61,195 nucleotides of DNA from Nocardia alni (GTDB taxonomy: Bacteria; Actinomycetota; Actinomycetes; Mycobacteriales; Mycobacteriaceae): the NCBI RefSeq assembly GCF_019038435.1, contig NZ_JAGPOX010000045.1, positions 1-61,195 of the forward strand, written 5' to 3'. Positions within the stretch are counted from its first letter, which is position 1; every line of letters begins with the position of its first letter. The notes beneath the pieces are model-generated. The model was not told the origin of the DNA. It saw nothing but the letters and a program-made list of their open reading frames with translations, and did not search any database. The position numbers and the translations under genes are program-made. Below, piece after piece: positions 44,171-52,591 of the stretch.

Positions 44171-47100
44171 CAGCGGCGTCCCTGCCACGGCGCGATCGGA
44201 TTGCCCTGCCAGCGAGTGAAATCGGGTACCGTATCGCCGCGCATCACCAGCGAGGCCGGACCGACCGTCGCACTCACGCCGATCCGGGCGGCGGGCAGCG
44301 CGACACAGTGCGGCCCCAGCGTCGCCCCTGGTTCGAGGATCACGGTATCCATGGACATGATCCGATCATGGAACAGGTGAGTCTGTACGACGCACCCCCG
44401 TTCCACGGTCGCGCCGTCGCCCAGGGTCACCAGATCGGCCTCGGGCAGCCAATACGATTCGCACCACACCCCGCGTCCGATATGCGCACCCAGACCACGC
44501 AGCCACAGGTTCATCACCGCCGTGCCGGTGGCCGCGCGCGCGAACCACGGCGCGGCAACGGTTTCCACGAACGTGTCCGAGACCTCGTTGCGCCACACGA
44601 ACGAACTCCACAGCGGATGTTCTACCTTCTCGATCCGCCCGACCAGCAGCCATTTCGCCGCCACCGCGGCCAGGCCCGCGAACGCGCCGGCGGCCATCAG
44701 CACCAGACCGGATATCAGTGCGGCGAACCAGTATCCGATCGTCGCCGCCGCGTAGGCCAGCACGAACAGCACGCCCAGCCCGATGCCGAAGGTCACCACG
44801 ACCGGGATCAGCCGGCACGTCTCGACGCCGGCGCGCGCGAGCTGCAGTCGCCCCGACGGATCGAAGGTGCGCTCGGTGCCGGAGTCACCGGCGGTGCGGC
44901 GCAACCGAACCGGCGGACTGCCCAGCCACGAGGATCCCGCCTTCGCCTTTTCCGGTGCGGCCGACAGCACCGCCACCAGACCGTTCTTCGGCACCCGGCG
45001 GCCCGCCGCGGCCATCCCGGAGTTGCCCAGGAACGCGCGCTTGCCGACCTTCGCGGCGCCGATCCGCATCCAGCCGCCGCCCAATTCGTAACTGGCGATC
45101 ATCGTGTCGTCCGCCAGGAACGCGCCGTCGGCGACGGTGGTGAACTTCGGCAGCAGCAGCACCGTGGACGCCTCGACGCCGCGGCCGATGTCCGCGCCCA
45201 GCATTCGCAGCCAGACGGGCGTCAGCAGGCTGGCGTACAGCGGGAACAGGAACGTGCGGGCGGAATCCATGAGCCGCTCGGTGGCCCACACCTGCCAGCC
45301 GACCCGGCCGCGGACCGGGTAGTACCCCTCACGCAGGCCGATACTCAGCAGCCGCACGGCCACCAGCGTGGCCACGGCGAACACCGCCAGGCTCAGCAGC
45401 GTCGCGACCGGCAGCATCGCGAAGGCGTGCCCGAGAGCGGCGGCCACGGTGCGGTCGTCGCGAATCCACCACGCCAGCAACACGCCTCCGGAGGCCAGGC
45501 CCAGGATCGGCATGGCCGCCAACGCCATCGAGGTCAGTGCGAACACGAACACCCAGTGCACGGCCTTGGCCGGGGTCTGGCGCGGCCACGGATACTCCGC
45601 CTTGCCGACCTTCACCGCGGGCGAACCCGCCCATTCCTGCCCCGACTTGACCTTGCCCACGACCGCGGAACCCGGCGCGACGACGGCGTTCTTACCGATC
45701 ACCGCGCCCGGCAGCAGCGTGGAGCGCGAGCCGATCACCGCGCCCGCGCCGATCCTGATGGGTCCGATATGCACCAGATCGCCGTCGATCCAGTGCCCGG
45801 ACAGGTCCACCTCTGGCTCGATGCTGCATCCGTCGCCGAGATCGAGCATGCCGGTCACCGGGGGCAGGGTGTGCAGGTCGACGCCCCGGCCGATCCGAGC
45901 GCCCAGCGCCCGCGCGTACGGCACCATCCACGGTGCGCCGGACAGGTTTTCCGCGCCGCTGGCCTCGGACAGGCGCACGGCGGTCCACAGGCGCAGATGT
46001 ACCGAGCCGCCGCGCGGATAGGTTCCGGGCCGCACACCGAACAGCAGTACGCGGGCTCCGACCACGCAGATTCCCATGCGCCCCAAAGGAGTGATGAACA
46101 GGATGAAGCCGATCAGCAGCCACCACCACGACAGCACGGGCAGCCACGGCAGCGATCCGGACCAGCCGGCGATACTGCTGACGATGCCGAGCCAGGTCAC
46201 CCACTGCAGACCGGTCAGGGTGGTCAGCGGCACCGAGGTCAGGATCTGCGCCCATTGCGCCTGGCGCGGTGTGGGTTTCACCTCGCGGGGCACCACGACG
46301 GCGGCGGGCGCCGCGGCGTCCAGGTGCTCGGCGAGCGCGCCCAGGCGCGGATGGTCGTACAGGTCCGCGACGGTCACCTCCGAGAACCGCTCGCGCAGGG
46401 CGGTGACCAGCTGTGCGGCCGACAGGGATCCGCCGCCCAGATCGAAGAAGTCGGCGTTCGGGCCGGTGATCTCGGCGCCGAGGATCGAATTCCACAGTCC
46501 GGCGAGCCAGTACGCGGTGCCGTCGAGATCCGAGGACACCTGCTCCTGCTGGGAGCTTCCGGGCAGCGGCCAGGGCAGCGCGTTGCGGTCGACCTTGCCG
46601 GAGGTGCGCGTCGGCAGCTCGTCCAGCACGGCCAGCCGGGGCACCAGCGCGGCGGGCAGCTGATCGGCCAGTACGGCACGGGCTTTCACCGGGTCGAAGT
46701 CCGGATCGGTGCTGGCGAGGTAGCCGACCAGAATCTTGTTGCCCGCCTGCGTGGTTCGCACCGCGACGGCCGCGCCGCTGACGCCGGGCAGGTTCTGCAG
46801 CGCGGTATCGATCTCACCGAGTTCGATGCGCCGACCGCCGATCTTCACCTGATCGTCGGCGCGGCCCAGGAAGATCAACCCGGCGGCCTCGTTGCGGACC
46901 AGGTCACCGCTGCGATAGGCGCGCTCCCAGCCCAGACTCGGCATGGGGGCGTACTTTTCGGCGTCCTTGGCCGGGTCGAGGTAGCGGGCCAGTCCGACGC
47001 CGCCGATGACGAGTTCGCCGGATTCACCCTCCGCCACCGGTTTACCGGCCGCGTCGACCACCGCCAGATCCCAGCCGTCCAGCGGCAGGCCGATCCGCAC

Positions 47101-48267
47101 CGGCCCTTCTCCGGTCAGCTGCGCGGCACAGGCCACGACGGTGGCCTCGGTGGGGCCGTAGGTGTTCCACAGCTCGCGCCCGCCCGCATTCGCCAGACGT
47201 TCGGCCAGTTCGGGCGGGACCGCCTCACCGCCGAATATCAACAGCCGCACGGCATCCAACGCCTCGGCGGGCCACATCGCGGCCAGGGTCGGCACCGTCG
47301 AGACGATGCTGATCGTCCGGCGCACCAGCCACGGACCCAGATCCATCCCGCTGCGCACCAGGGCGCGCGGCGCGGGCACCAGGCACGCACCGTGCCGCCA
47401 GGCCAGCCACATCTCCTCACACGAGGCGTCGAATGCGACCGACAGCCCGGCCAGCACCCGGTCGCCCGGTCCGATCGGATTGTCCCGCAGGAATATCCGC
47501 GCCTCGGCGTCGACGAAGGCGGCCGCGTTGCGATGCGTCACCGCCACACCCTTGGGTGTGCCGGTGGAGCCGGAGGTGAAGATGATCCAGGCGTCGTTAT
47601 CGGGGGTCGGCAACGCCGCGTGAGCGCTGTCGGAGGCCGCGCGGACGGCCGCGGCGAGGCGGGCGGCGTCGGCCGCCAAGCGGGCGGCGTCGGCCGCCAG
47701 CCGGGCGGACTCGGACAAGCCGGGAGTGTCGGAGACCGGGACGCTGTCGGACAGGCGAACCAGACTCGTCCCCCGCACGGGATCCGAGGACCGAACGATG
47801 CCCTTCGACCGGGACGCACCCCCGAACTCGGTCGCGGCGATTCCGTCGGCTGTCACGATCGCGCTCACCCGCGCCTCGCCGAAGACCAACTGCGCGCGTT
47901 CATCCGGATCGTCGGCGTCCACGGGCACGTACGCGCCCCCGGCGTACAGCACCCCCAGGATGGTGACGTACAGCTCGGCGGTCCCCGACGGGATCCGCAC
48001 CCCTACCCGGTCGCCCGCGCGCACACCTGCCGCGCGCAGCCGATCCGCGGTGTCGTCCACCTCGGCGAGTAATTCGGCATAGCTGAGCACGTCGGTGCCG
48101 TCGTCGATGGCCGGCGCGTCCGGAAACTCCCGCGCGGTCGCGGTCAGGATGTCGACCAGCGTGCGGGCCGGTGGGGCCTGCGTGGATCGCAGCAGCGGCG
48201 AGGTCACCGATACCTGTGGCTCGGCCCGGGACGCCTCCTGTCCCGATACCTCCGACTGCAACGTCAC
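44170..48267 (-). CDS. Pls/PosA-family non-ribosomal peptide synthetase (poly-lysine-synthetase-like)
   Basis: A 1365-residue membrane NRPS. An adenylation domain fills about residues 30-540 (WIIFTSGSTGTPKGVAVTH, FDASCEEMWLAWRHG, ELWNTYGPTEATVVACA, YRSGDLVRNEAAGLIFLGRA, DDQVKIGGRRIELGEID). A carrier domain with the phosphopantetheine Ser follows (FDLGGGSLSAAQLV). There is no condensation domain. Instead, paired membrane helices alternate with three left-handed beta-helix acyltransferase-like domains (starting LGARIGRGVDL, LGADIGRGVEA and LGAHIGRGVWC). This is the A-T-(TM-C)x3 layout of epsilon-poly-L-lysine synthetase. Reading the specificity positions by hand gives D-A-E-T-I-G-T-V-V-K, close to the remembered lysine code D-A-E-S-I-G-S-V-C-K. 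The product is probably a basic homo-oligomer. GTG 48267 is the likely start. Confidence 0.93.
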   Translation of the reverse strand: MTLQSEVSGQEASRAEPQVSVTSPLLRSTQAPPARTLVDILTATAREFPDAPAIDDGTDVLSYAELLAEVDDTADRLRAAGVRAGDRVGVRIPSGTAELYVTILGVLYAGGAYVPVDADDPDERAQLVFGEARVSAIVTADGIAATEFGGASRSKGIVRSSDPVRGTSLVRLSDSVPVSDTPGLSESARLAADAARLAADAARLAAAVRAASDSAHAALPTPDNDAWIIFTSGSTGTPKGVAVTHRNAAAFVDAEARIFLRDNPIGPGDRVLAGLSVAFDASCEEMWLAWRHGACLVPAPRALVRSGMDLGPWLVRRTISIVSTVPTLAAMWPAEALDAVRLLIFGGEAVPPELAERLANAGGRELWNTYGPTEATVVACAAQLTGEGPVRIGLPLDGWDLAVVDAAGKPVAEGESGELVIGGVGLARYLDPAKDAEKYAPMPSLGWERAYRSGDLVRNEAAGLIFLGRADDQVKIGGRRIELGEIDTALQNLPGVSGAAVAVRTTQAGNKILVGYLASTDPDFDPVKARAVLADQLPAALVPRLAVLDELPTRTSGKVDRNALPWPLPGSSQQEQVSSDLDGTAYWLAGLWNSILGAEITGPNADFFDLGGGSLSAAQLVTALRERFSEVTVADLYDHPRLGALAEHLDAAAPAAVVVPREVKPTPRQAQWAQILTSVPLTTLTGLQWVTWLGIVSSIAGWSGSLPWLPVLSWWWLLIGFILFITPLGRMGICVVGARVLLFGVRPGTYPRGGSVHLRLWTAVRLSEASGAENLSGAPWMVPYARALGARIGRGVDLHTLPPVTGMLDLGDGCSIEPEVDLSGHWIDGDLVHIGPIRIGAGAVIGSRSTLLPGAVIGKNAVVAPGSAVVGKVKSGQEWAGSPAVKVGKAEYPWPRQTPAKAVHWVFVFALTSMALAAMPILGLASGGVLLAWWIRDDRTVAAALGHAFAMLPVATLLSLAVFAVATLVAVRLLSIGLREGYYPVRGRVGWQVWATERLMDSARTFLFPLYASLLTPVWLRMLGADIGRGVEASTVLLLPKFTTVADGAFLADDTMIASYELGGGWMRIGAAKVGKRAFLGNSGMAAAGRRVPKNGLVAVLSAAPEKAKAGSSWLGSPPVRLRRTAGDSGTERTFDPSGRLQLARAGVETCRLIPVVVTFGIGLGVLFVLAYAAATIGYWFAALISGLVLMAAGAFAGLAAVAAKWLLVGRIEKVEHPLWSSFVWRNEVSDTFVETVAAPWFARAATGTAVMNLWLRGLGAHIGRGVWCESYWLPEADLVTLGDGATVERGCVVQTHLFHDRIMSMDTVILEPGATLGPHCVALPAARIGVSATVGPASLVMRGDTVPDFTRWQGNPIAPWQGRR
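47659..47709 (-). repeat. 21-bp tandem repeat inside the adenylation domain
   Basis: A 21-bp unit (GCGGGCGGCGTCGGCCGCCA plus one base) occurs twice with a third partial copy, encoding SARLAADAARLAADAARLAA just before the P-loop motif. It lengthens a surface linker of the A domain and keeps the frame. Confidence 0.85.
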
Positions 48268-48507
48268 GTACCGCCCGCCTTCCCGCCGCACTCGGCCTCT
48301 ACCGACCGTTGTCTCATATCAGGGTTACCGATGCGCAAACACGACCCTTCGGTTCGCAACACCTTCGATACGACCACACCACCGAGGCGAATCGCCCGAT
48401 TCACCGCACCCATTGTCCCAGACCCGGCACCCGCCTCCGACCAGGGCCGACCTGCGGCCACCGCCACGCGCCGATCCGCGGCGCGCGGCCATGACGTCCG
48501 TCGCGCC

Positions 48508-48867
48508 CTACCGTGACGTGCGGTTGGCGTTGATCTCCTCGTGGTGCGCCATGGCCCACTCGGCGAGAGAGATCACCATCGGCAGCAGGGTCCGGCCGAG
48601 TTCGGTCAGCTCGTATTCGACTCGGGGTGGCACCTCGGCGTAGGCCGTGCGGTCGACCAGGCCGTCTTCGACCAGGCGTTTGAGCGTCAGGGTGAGCATC
48701 CGCTGCGAGATGCCCTCCACGGTCTGCTCCAGTTCGCCGAATCGCATCGGACCGTCACGCAGTGTGCCGATGAGCAGCAGGCTCCACTTGTCGCCGATGC
48801 GATCGAGCACCTCGCGGACCGCGCCGCCCTCCGGTATCCGCGTAATCTTTCTTGTGATGTGCGTCAT
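48508..48867 (-). CDS. HxlR-family transcriptional regulator
   Basis: A 119-residue winged-helix protein: AVREVLDRIGDKWSLLLIGT, LRDGPMRFGELEQTVEGISQ, RMLTLTLKRLVEDGLVDRTA, EVPPRVEYELTELGRTLLPM. The canonical effector Cys near the N-terminus of redox-sensing members (HypR, QorR) is absent in the chosen frame. ATG 48867 (MTHITRKITRIPEGG) has GGAAGGAGACC upstream and is preferred to a codon at 48951. Divergent from the DoxX-like gene, which it probably represses; a CACATCGATGTG palindrome sits between them. Confidence 0.92.
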   Translation of the reverse strand: MTHITRKITRIPEGGAVREVLDRIGDKWSLLLIGTLRDGPMRFGELEQTVEGISQRMLTLTLKRLVEDGLVDRTAYAEVPPRVEYELTELGRTLLPMVISLAEWAMAHHEEINANRTSR

Positions 48868-48891
48868 ACCAAGGTCTCCTTCCTGGATACA

Positions 48892-48903
48892 CACATCGAT
48901 GTG
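48892..48903. promoter_or_regulatory. Operator-like palindrome CACATCGATGTG
   Basis: A perfect 12-bp palindrome 25 nt upstream of the HxlR start and 71 nt upstream of the DoxX-like gene. A partial second half-site (CACGATGTG, 48932-48940) follows. The position fits autoregulation and control of the divergent gene. Confidence 0.55.
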
Positions 48904-48973
48904 CCTTTTGCCGCCGGCCCAGTACTGACACACGATGTGGCTACCGCACAAATAGTAAGGATTGGGGATTACC

Positions 48974-49342
48974 GTGAACGTCGCACTCTGGATCGTGCAG
49001 GTTCTGCTCGCACTCGTCTATCTGGCCGCGGGTGGGCTCAAGCTCATCCGGACGCGCGAGCAACTCGTGGCGACGGGTCGGCTCGACTGGATGAAAGACA
49101 ACTCGGACGCGACCGTGAAGGCCGTCGGCGCGATCGAGATCCTCGGCGCGCTCGGCCTGATCCTGCCCGAGGCGACCGGTATCGCCCGCATCCTGACCCC
49201 GATCGCCGCGGTCGGCCTGGTCATCGTGCAGATCCTGGCACTGCGTATACATCTGAGCCGCAACGAACGGCAACCCCTGCCCGCCAACGTGATTCTCCTG
49301 CTGCTCGCGGCCTTCGTCGCGATCGGCCGATTCGTGAGCTGA
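48974..49342 (+). CDS. DoxX-like small membrane protein
   Basis: A 122-residue protein with four hydrophobic segments (VALWIVQVLLALVYLAAG, TVKAVGAIEILGALGLIL, LTPIAAVGLVIVQILAL, NVILLLLAAFVAIGRFV) and the DoxX-type GGLKLIRTREQL loop. DoxX-like proteins are linked to quinone/thiol redox and envelope stress, but this branch is uncharacterised. GTG 48974 has GGGG about 6 nt upstream; a TTG at 48962 is an alternative. Likely regulated by the divergent HxlR protein. A 12-bp-stem hairpin follows before rsmB. Confidence 0.85.
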   Translation: MNVALWIVQVLLALVYLAAGGLKLIRTREQLVATGRLDWMKDNSDATVKAVGAIEILGALGLILPEATGIARILTPIAAVGLVIVQILALRIHLSRNERQPLPANVILLLLAAFVAIGRFVS

Positions 49343-49356
49343 GCCGCTCGCTCATA

Positions 49357-49389
49357 CACCTGTGCCGCAAGGTAATCGCGGCACAGGTG
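49357..49389. terminator. Bidirectional terminator hairpin
   Basis: CACCTGTGCCGC and GCGGCACAGGTG form a perfect 12-bp stem around a 9-nt loop, exactly between the convergent stops of the DoxX-like gene (49342) and rsmB (49391). Confidence 0.75.
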
Positions 49390-49390
49390 G

Positions 49391-50869
49391 TTACATGGGC
49401 TTACGCAGCGCCGCCAGGAACATGGCATCCGTACCATGGCGATGCGGCCACAGCTGCGCGCTGGGGCCCTCGCCCAGATCTGTTACGCCAGGAAGTAGTT
49501 CGCGGGAATCGAGTTGTTCCGCGCCGGTGCGACGGACCGCATCGGCGACGACGGCCACCGTTTCCGGCAGATGCGGCGAGCACGTGGAGTAGACGACCAC
49601 ACCGCCAGGTCGCAGCAGATCCCATGCGGCGGTGAGCAGTTCGCGCTGCAGGACGGTGAGGTCGCGGACGTCGGCCGGGGTGCGCCGCCAGCGGGCCTCC
49701 GGACGGCGACGCAGGGCGCCCAGGCCGGTGCAGGGAGCGTCGACCAGGATGCGGTCATAGCCGGGGGTCAGGCCACTGTCACGGCCGTCGGCGACGTGAA
49801 TCGTCACCGGGAGATCGCGAGTAGTCTTGCGGACCAGCTCGGCGCGGTGTTCGGCGGGTTCGACCGCGTCTATGTGGAAGCCGTCGATATCGGCCAGTGA
49901 GCCCAGCAGGGCCGCCTTACCGCCGGGGCCTGCGCACAGATCCAGCCAGCGCCCGGTGTCGGGGCCGAGCAGTTCGGCACGGGTGAGCGCCAGCGCCACC
50001 AACTGACTGCCCTCGTCCTGCACTCCGGCCAGCCCCTCGCGCACCGGTTCCAGATCACCCGGGTCGCCACCGTCGAGATAGACCGAGTACGGTGACCAGC
50101 GACCCTGCTCGCCCCCGGTGACCAGGGCCAGTTCCTCGGCCGTGATCGCACCGGGACGAGCGACGAGATGGACGGACGGACGTTCGTCGTCCGCGGCCAG
50201 CAGCTCGCGCAGCTCACCGGCCTCCGCGCCAAGCGCATCGGCGAATGCTTGAGCGATCCAGATCGGATGCGCGTATTCGAAGGCCATGTGCCCCACCGGA
50301 TCCCGCGGCGCGAGCTCCTCCACCCACTCCTCGGGGCTCCGCTCGCCGGCCCGCCGCAGCACCGCGTTCACGAAACCGGCCCGCCCCGAACCGAATGCGG
50401 CCCGCGCCAACTCCACCGAAGTATCCACCGCCGCATGCGCCCCGACCCGGGTCCGCAACAGCTGATACACCCCCAGCCGCAACACATCCAGCAGCCCGCC
50501 GTCGATCTCCTCGACCGTCCGCCCCGCACACGCCCCGATCACCGCGTCCAGCAACCCGAGCGACCGGCATGCTCCATAGGTCAACTCGGTAGCGAACGCC
50601 GCATCCCGCCCCGAAACCCGCCGCTCCCGAAGCAACTTGGGCAACACGAGATTCGCATACGCATCCCGCTCCCGAACCGCCCGCAGCACATCCCGCGCCA
50701 CCTCCCGAGGCGCATCGATCGAGGCGGGGCGACCCCTCGAGCCACTGTTCGACCGTCGTTGCCCGTCTCCAGCCGCAGCGCCATCGCGAGTCGCGCCTTG
50801 CCGTCGTCCGCCGGACTTACCGGCGGCACCCGACTTATCCCTGTGTCGTCCCCGTTCTGGGCTGGTCAC
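49391..50869 (-). CDS. rsmB: 16S rRNA (cytosine-C5)-methyltransferase RsmB/Fmu
   Basis: Methylates C967-type cytosine of 16S rRNA. The ~492-residue protein has a basic, Gly/Arg-rich N-terminal tail of ~45 residues, a NusB-like RNA-binding domain (DVLRAVRERDAYANLVLPKL, LRTRVGAHAAVDTSVELAR), then the SAM domain: LDLCAGPGGKAALLG, ILVDAPCTGLGALRRRPEAR with the motif IV Cys, and GVVVYSTCSPHLPETVAV with the motif VI catalytic Cys. The GTG at 50869 (VTSPERGRHRDKSG) has GAGGTG upstream. It lies downstream of fmt on the same strand, the order fmt-rsmB of mycobacteria (fmt-fmu), with a 91-bp gap. Confidence 0.96.
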   Translation of the reverse strand: MTSPERGRHRDKSGAAGKSGGRRQGATRDGAAAGDGQRRSNSGSRGRPASIDAPREVARDVLRAVRERDAYANLVLPKLLRERRVSGRDAAFATELTYGACRSLGLLDAVIGACAGRTVEEIDGGLLDVLRLGVYQLLRTRVGAHAAVDTSVELARAAFGSGRAGFVNAVLRRAGERSPEEWVEELAPRDPVGHMAFEYAHPIWIAQAFADALGAEAGELRELLAADDERPSVHLVARPGAITAEELALVTGGEQGRWSPYSVYLDGGDPGDLEPVREGLAGVQDEGSQLVALALTRAELLGPDTGRWLDLCAGPGGKAALLGSLADIDGFHIDAVEPAEHRAELVRKTTRDLPVTIHVADGRDSGLTPGYDRILVDAPCTGLGALRRRPEARWRRTPADVRDLTVLQRELLTAAWDLLRPGGVVVYSTCSPHLPETVAVVADAVRRTGAEQLDSRELLPGVTDLGEGPSAQLWPHRHGTDAMFLAALRKPM

Positions 50870-50960
50870 CAGGATTTCACCTCGGAAACCGCCACGGTCA
50901 GGTGGTGGAAGAGTTGTCGAGCGGGCATGTCGGTGCCTTTCGCTAGGTTTTGAAGAACCG

Positions 50961-51884
50961 TTAACCGAGCACCGTGCCCGGCTCCAGACGCGCACCACGG
51001 GCCCAATCCAATGCCGCCATCATGCGTTTGCCCGGGGGCTGGACCTGGTCCAGGCGCACGGCGGTGGTGGCGGTGCCCACGTAGACGCCGGATTTGCGGA
51101 TTTCGATGGTGCGCGGGGGCAATGCCTCCTCGACCAGGGATACCGGACCGAGTTTGAGGCGTTTACCGTCGAGTTCGGTCCAGGCCCCGGGGGCGGGGGT
51201 GACCGCGCGGATGCGGCGGCCGATCGCCAGCGCCGGTTGGTCCCAGCGCACGTGTCCGGCCTCCACATCCACCTTCGGCGCGTACGAGGCGCCCTCGGCG
51301 GCCTGCGGGACGGCCTGCAGCACCCCGTCCCCGATGCCGTCCATCGTCGAGTCCAGCAGGCGCGCACCGGATTCCGCAAGCCGACCGAGCAGTTCACCGG
51401 AGGTGTCGGTGACCCCGATCCGCTCGGTGACCACGCCGTACACCGGCCCGGTGTCCAGGCCCTTCTCGATGCGGAAGGTGCACGCGCCGGTGATCTCGTC
51501 CCCGGACAGGATCGCCGCCTGCACGGGTGCGGCGCCACGCCACGCCGGCAGCAGCGAGAAGTGCAGATTCACCCAGCCGTGCTTCGGAATGTCCAGCACC
51601 GACTGCGGCAGCAGCGCGCCGTACGCCACCACCGGGCAGCAGTCGGGGGCCAGTTCGGTGAGCTGGGCGACGAATTCGGGCTCGGACGGCTTGTGCGGGG
51701 TGAGCACCGGGATGCCGTGCTCATCGGCCAGCTGACCGACCGGCGAGCGGGACAGTTTGCGTCCCCGTCCCGCGACCGCGTCCGGACGGGTCACCACCGC
51801 GACCACCTCGTGTCGCGACGAGTCGAGCAACCGGCGCAGCGACGGCACCGCGGGCTCGGGCGTCCCGGCGAAGACCAGGCGCAT
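50961..51884 (-). CDS. fmt: Methionyl-tRNA formyltransferase
   Basis: Formylates initiator Met-tRNA with 10-formyl-tetrahydrofolate. The 307-residue protein starts MRLVFAGTPEPAVPSLRRLL and has VAYGALLPQSVLDIPKHGWV, the catalytic NLHFSLLPAWRGAAPVQAAI (Asn and His), GLDTGPVYG, and a C-terminal OB-like domain. The ATG shares one base with the def stop (TGATG), so def-fmt are coupled, as is common. A frame extending to 52184 overlaps def and is rejected. Confidence 0.97.
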   Translation of the reverse strand: MRLVFAGTPEPAVPSLRRLLDSSRHEVVAVVTRPDAVAGRGRKLSRSPVGQLADEHGIPVLTPHKPSEPEFVAQLTELAPDCCPVVAYGALLPQSVLDIPKHGWVNLHFSLLPAWRGAAPVQAAILSGDEITGACTFRIEKGLDTGPVYGVVTERIGVTDTSGELLGRLAESGARLLDSTMDGIGDGVLQAVPQAAEGASYAPKVDVEAGHVRWDQPALAIGRRIRAVTPAPGAWTELDGKRLKLGPVSLVEEALPPRTIEIRKSGVYVGTATTAVRLDQVQPPGKRMMAALDWARGARLEPGTVLG

Positions 51885-52468
51885 CAACGCTCCTGACCCG
51901 CGGCGGCCGGACGGGAGTCCAGCACCTCGGCCGCCGACATCACCGTCTTGCCCGTGGTGAACCACTCCGATTCCCGCACCGCCCGCATGGCCTGCTTGCG
52001 GGTCGCCTGATCCAGCCGCTCCAGATACAACACACCCTCCAGATGGTCGGTCTCGTGCTGCACGCAGCGCGCGAGCAACCCCTCGGCCTCGAATTCCACC
52101 GGTTCGCCGCGCATGTCCACGCCCCTGGCGATCACCCGCAGGGCGCGGGTGACGTCGTATCGCAGGCCCGGAATCGACAGGCAACCCTCGATCCCGGTCT
52201 GCGTCTCGTCGCCGATCACCTCGTATGTCGGGTTGATCAGGTGTCCGGCCCGGGGCGTACCCGCGCGCGCGGCCTGGACGGTGTCATAGACGAACACCCG
52301 CGATCCGACGCCGATCTGCGGCCCCGCCATCCCGACGCCGCCGCTGGCGCGCATGGTGTCGGTCAGGTCGGCGACCAGCTGACTCACGTCCTTGTCGAAG
52401 GCCGCGACCTCGTCGGCTCGGGCTCGCAGAACGGGGTCGCCGAAAAGGCGAACGGGCTGGACGGTCAC
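51884..52468 (-). CDS. def: Peptide deformylase
   Basis: Removes the N-formyl group from new proteins; a metal hydrolase. The 194-residue sequence has motif I GVGMAGPQIG (usual form GxGxAAPQ, with Gly in place of the second Ala), motif II GIEGCLSIPGLR with the metal Cys, and motif III LARCVQHETDHLEG with the HExxH metal site. The GTG at 52468 (VTVQPVRLFGDPVLRARA) has GGGGAG 5-6 nt upstream and fits family N-termini; a codon at 52486 is possible. In M. tuberculosis def lies elsewhere, so the def-fmt-rsmB grouping here is a local difference. Confidence 0.96.
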   Translation of the reverse strand: MTVQPVRLFGDPVLRARADEVAAFDKDVSQLVADLTDTMRASGGVGMAGPQIGVGSRVFVYDTVQAARAGTPRAGHLINPTYEVIGDETQTGIEGCLSIPGLRYDVTRALRVIARGVDMRGEPVEFEAEGLLARCVQHETDHLEGVLYLERLDQATRKQAMRAVRESEWFTTGKTVMSAAEVLDSRPAAAGQER

Positions 52469-52591
52469 GACAACTCCCCTACACACACGGATACGGTCGT
52501 CTCATTTTACGGATCCGTCACAGCTCCGCGTCGCTGGCGCTCGGCTCCGCCGCGACGGACCGTGCTGTGTTCAATGGTTCCCTCGCCGCGC

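Noticed and set aside
44095..48072. 1325-residue plus-strand frame opposite the Pls-like synthetase
   Set aside because: No recognisable domain; full overlap with a gene showing all NRPS and hexapeptide motifs.
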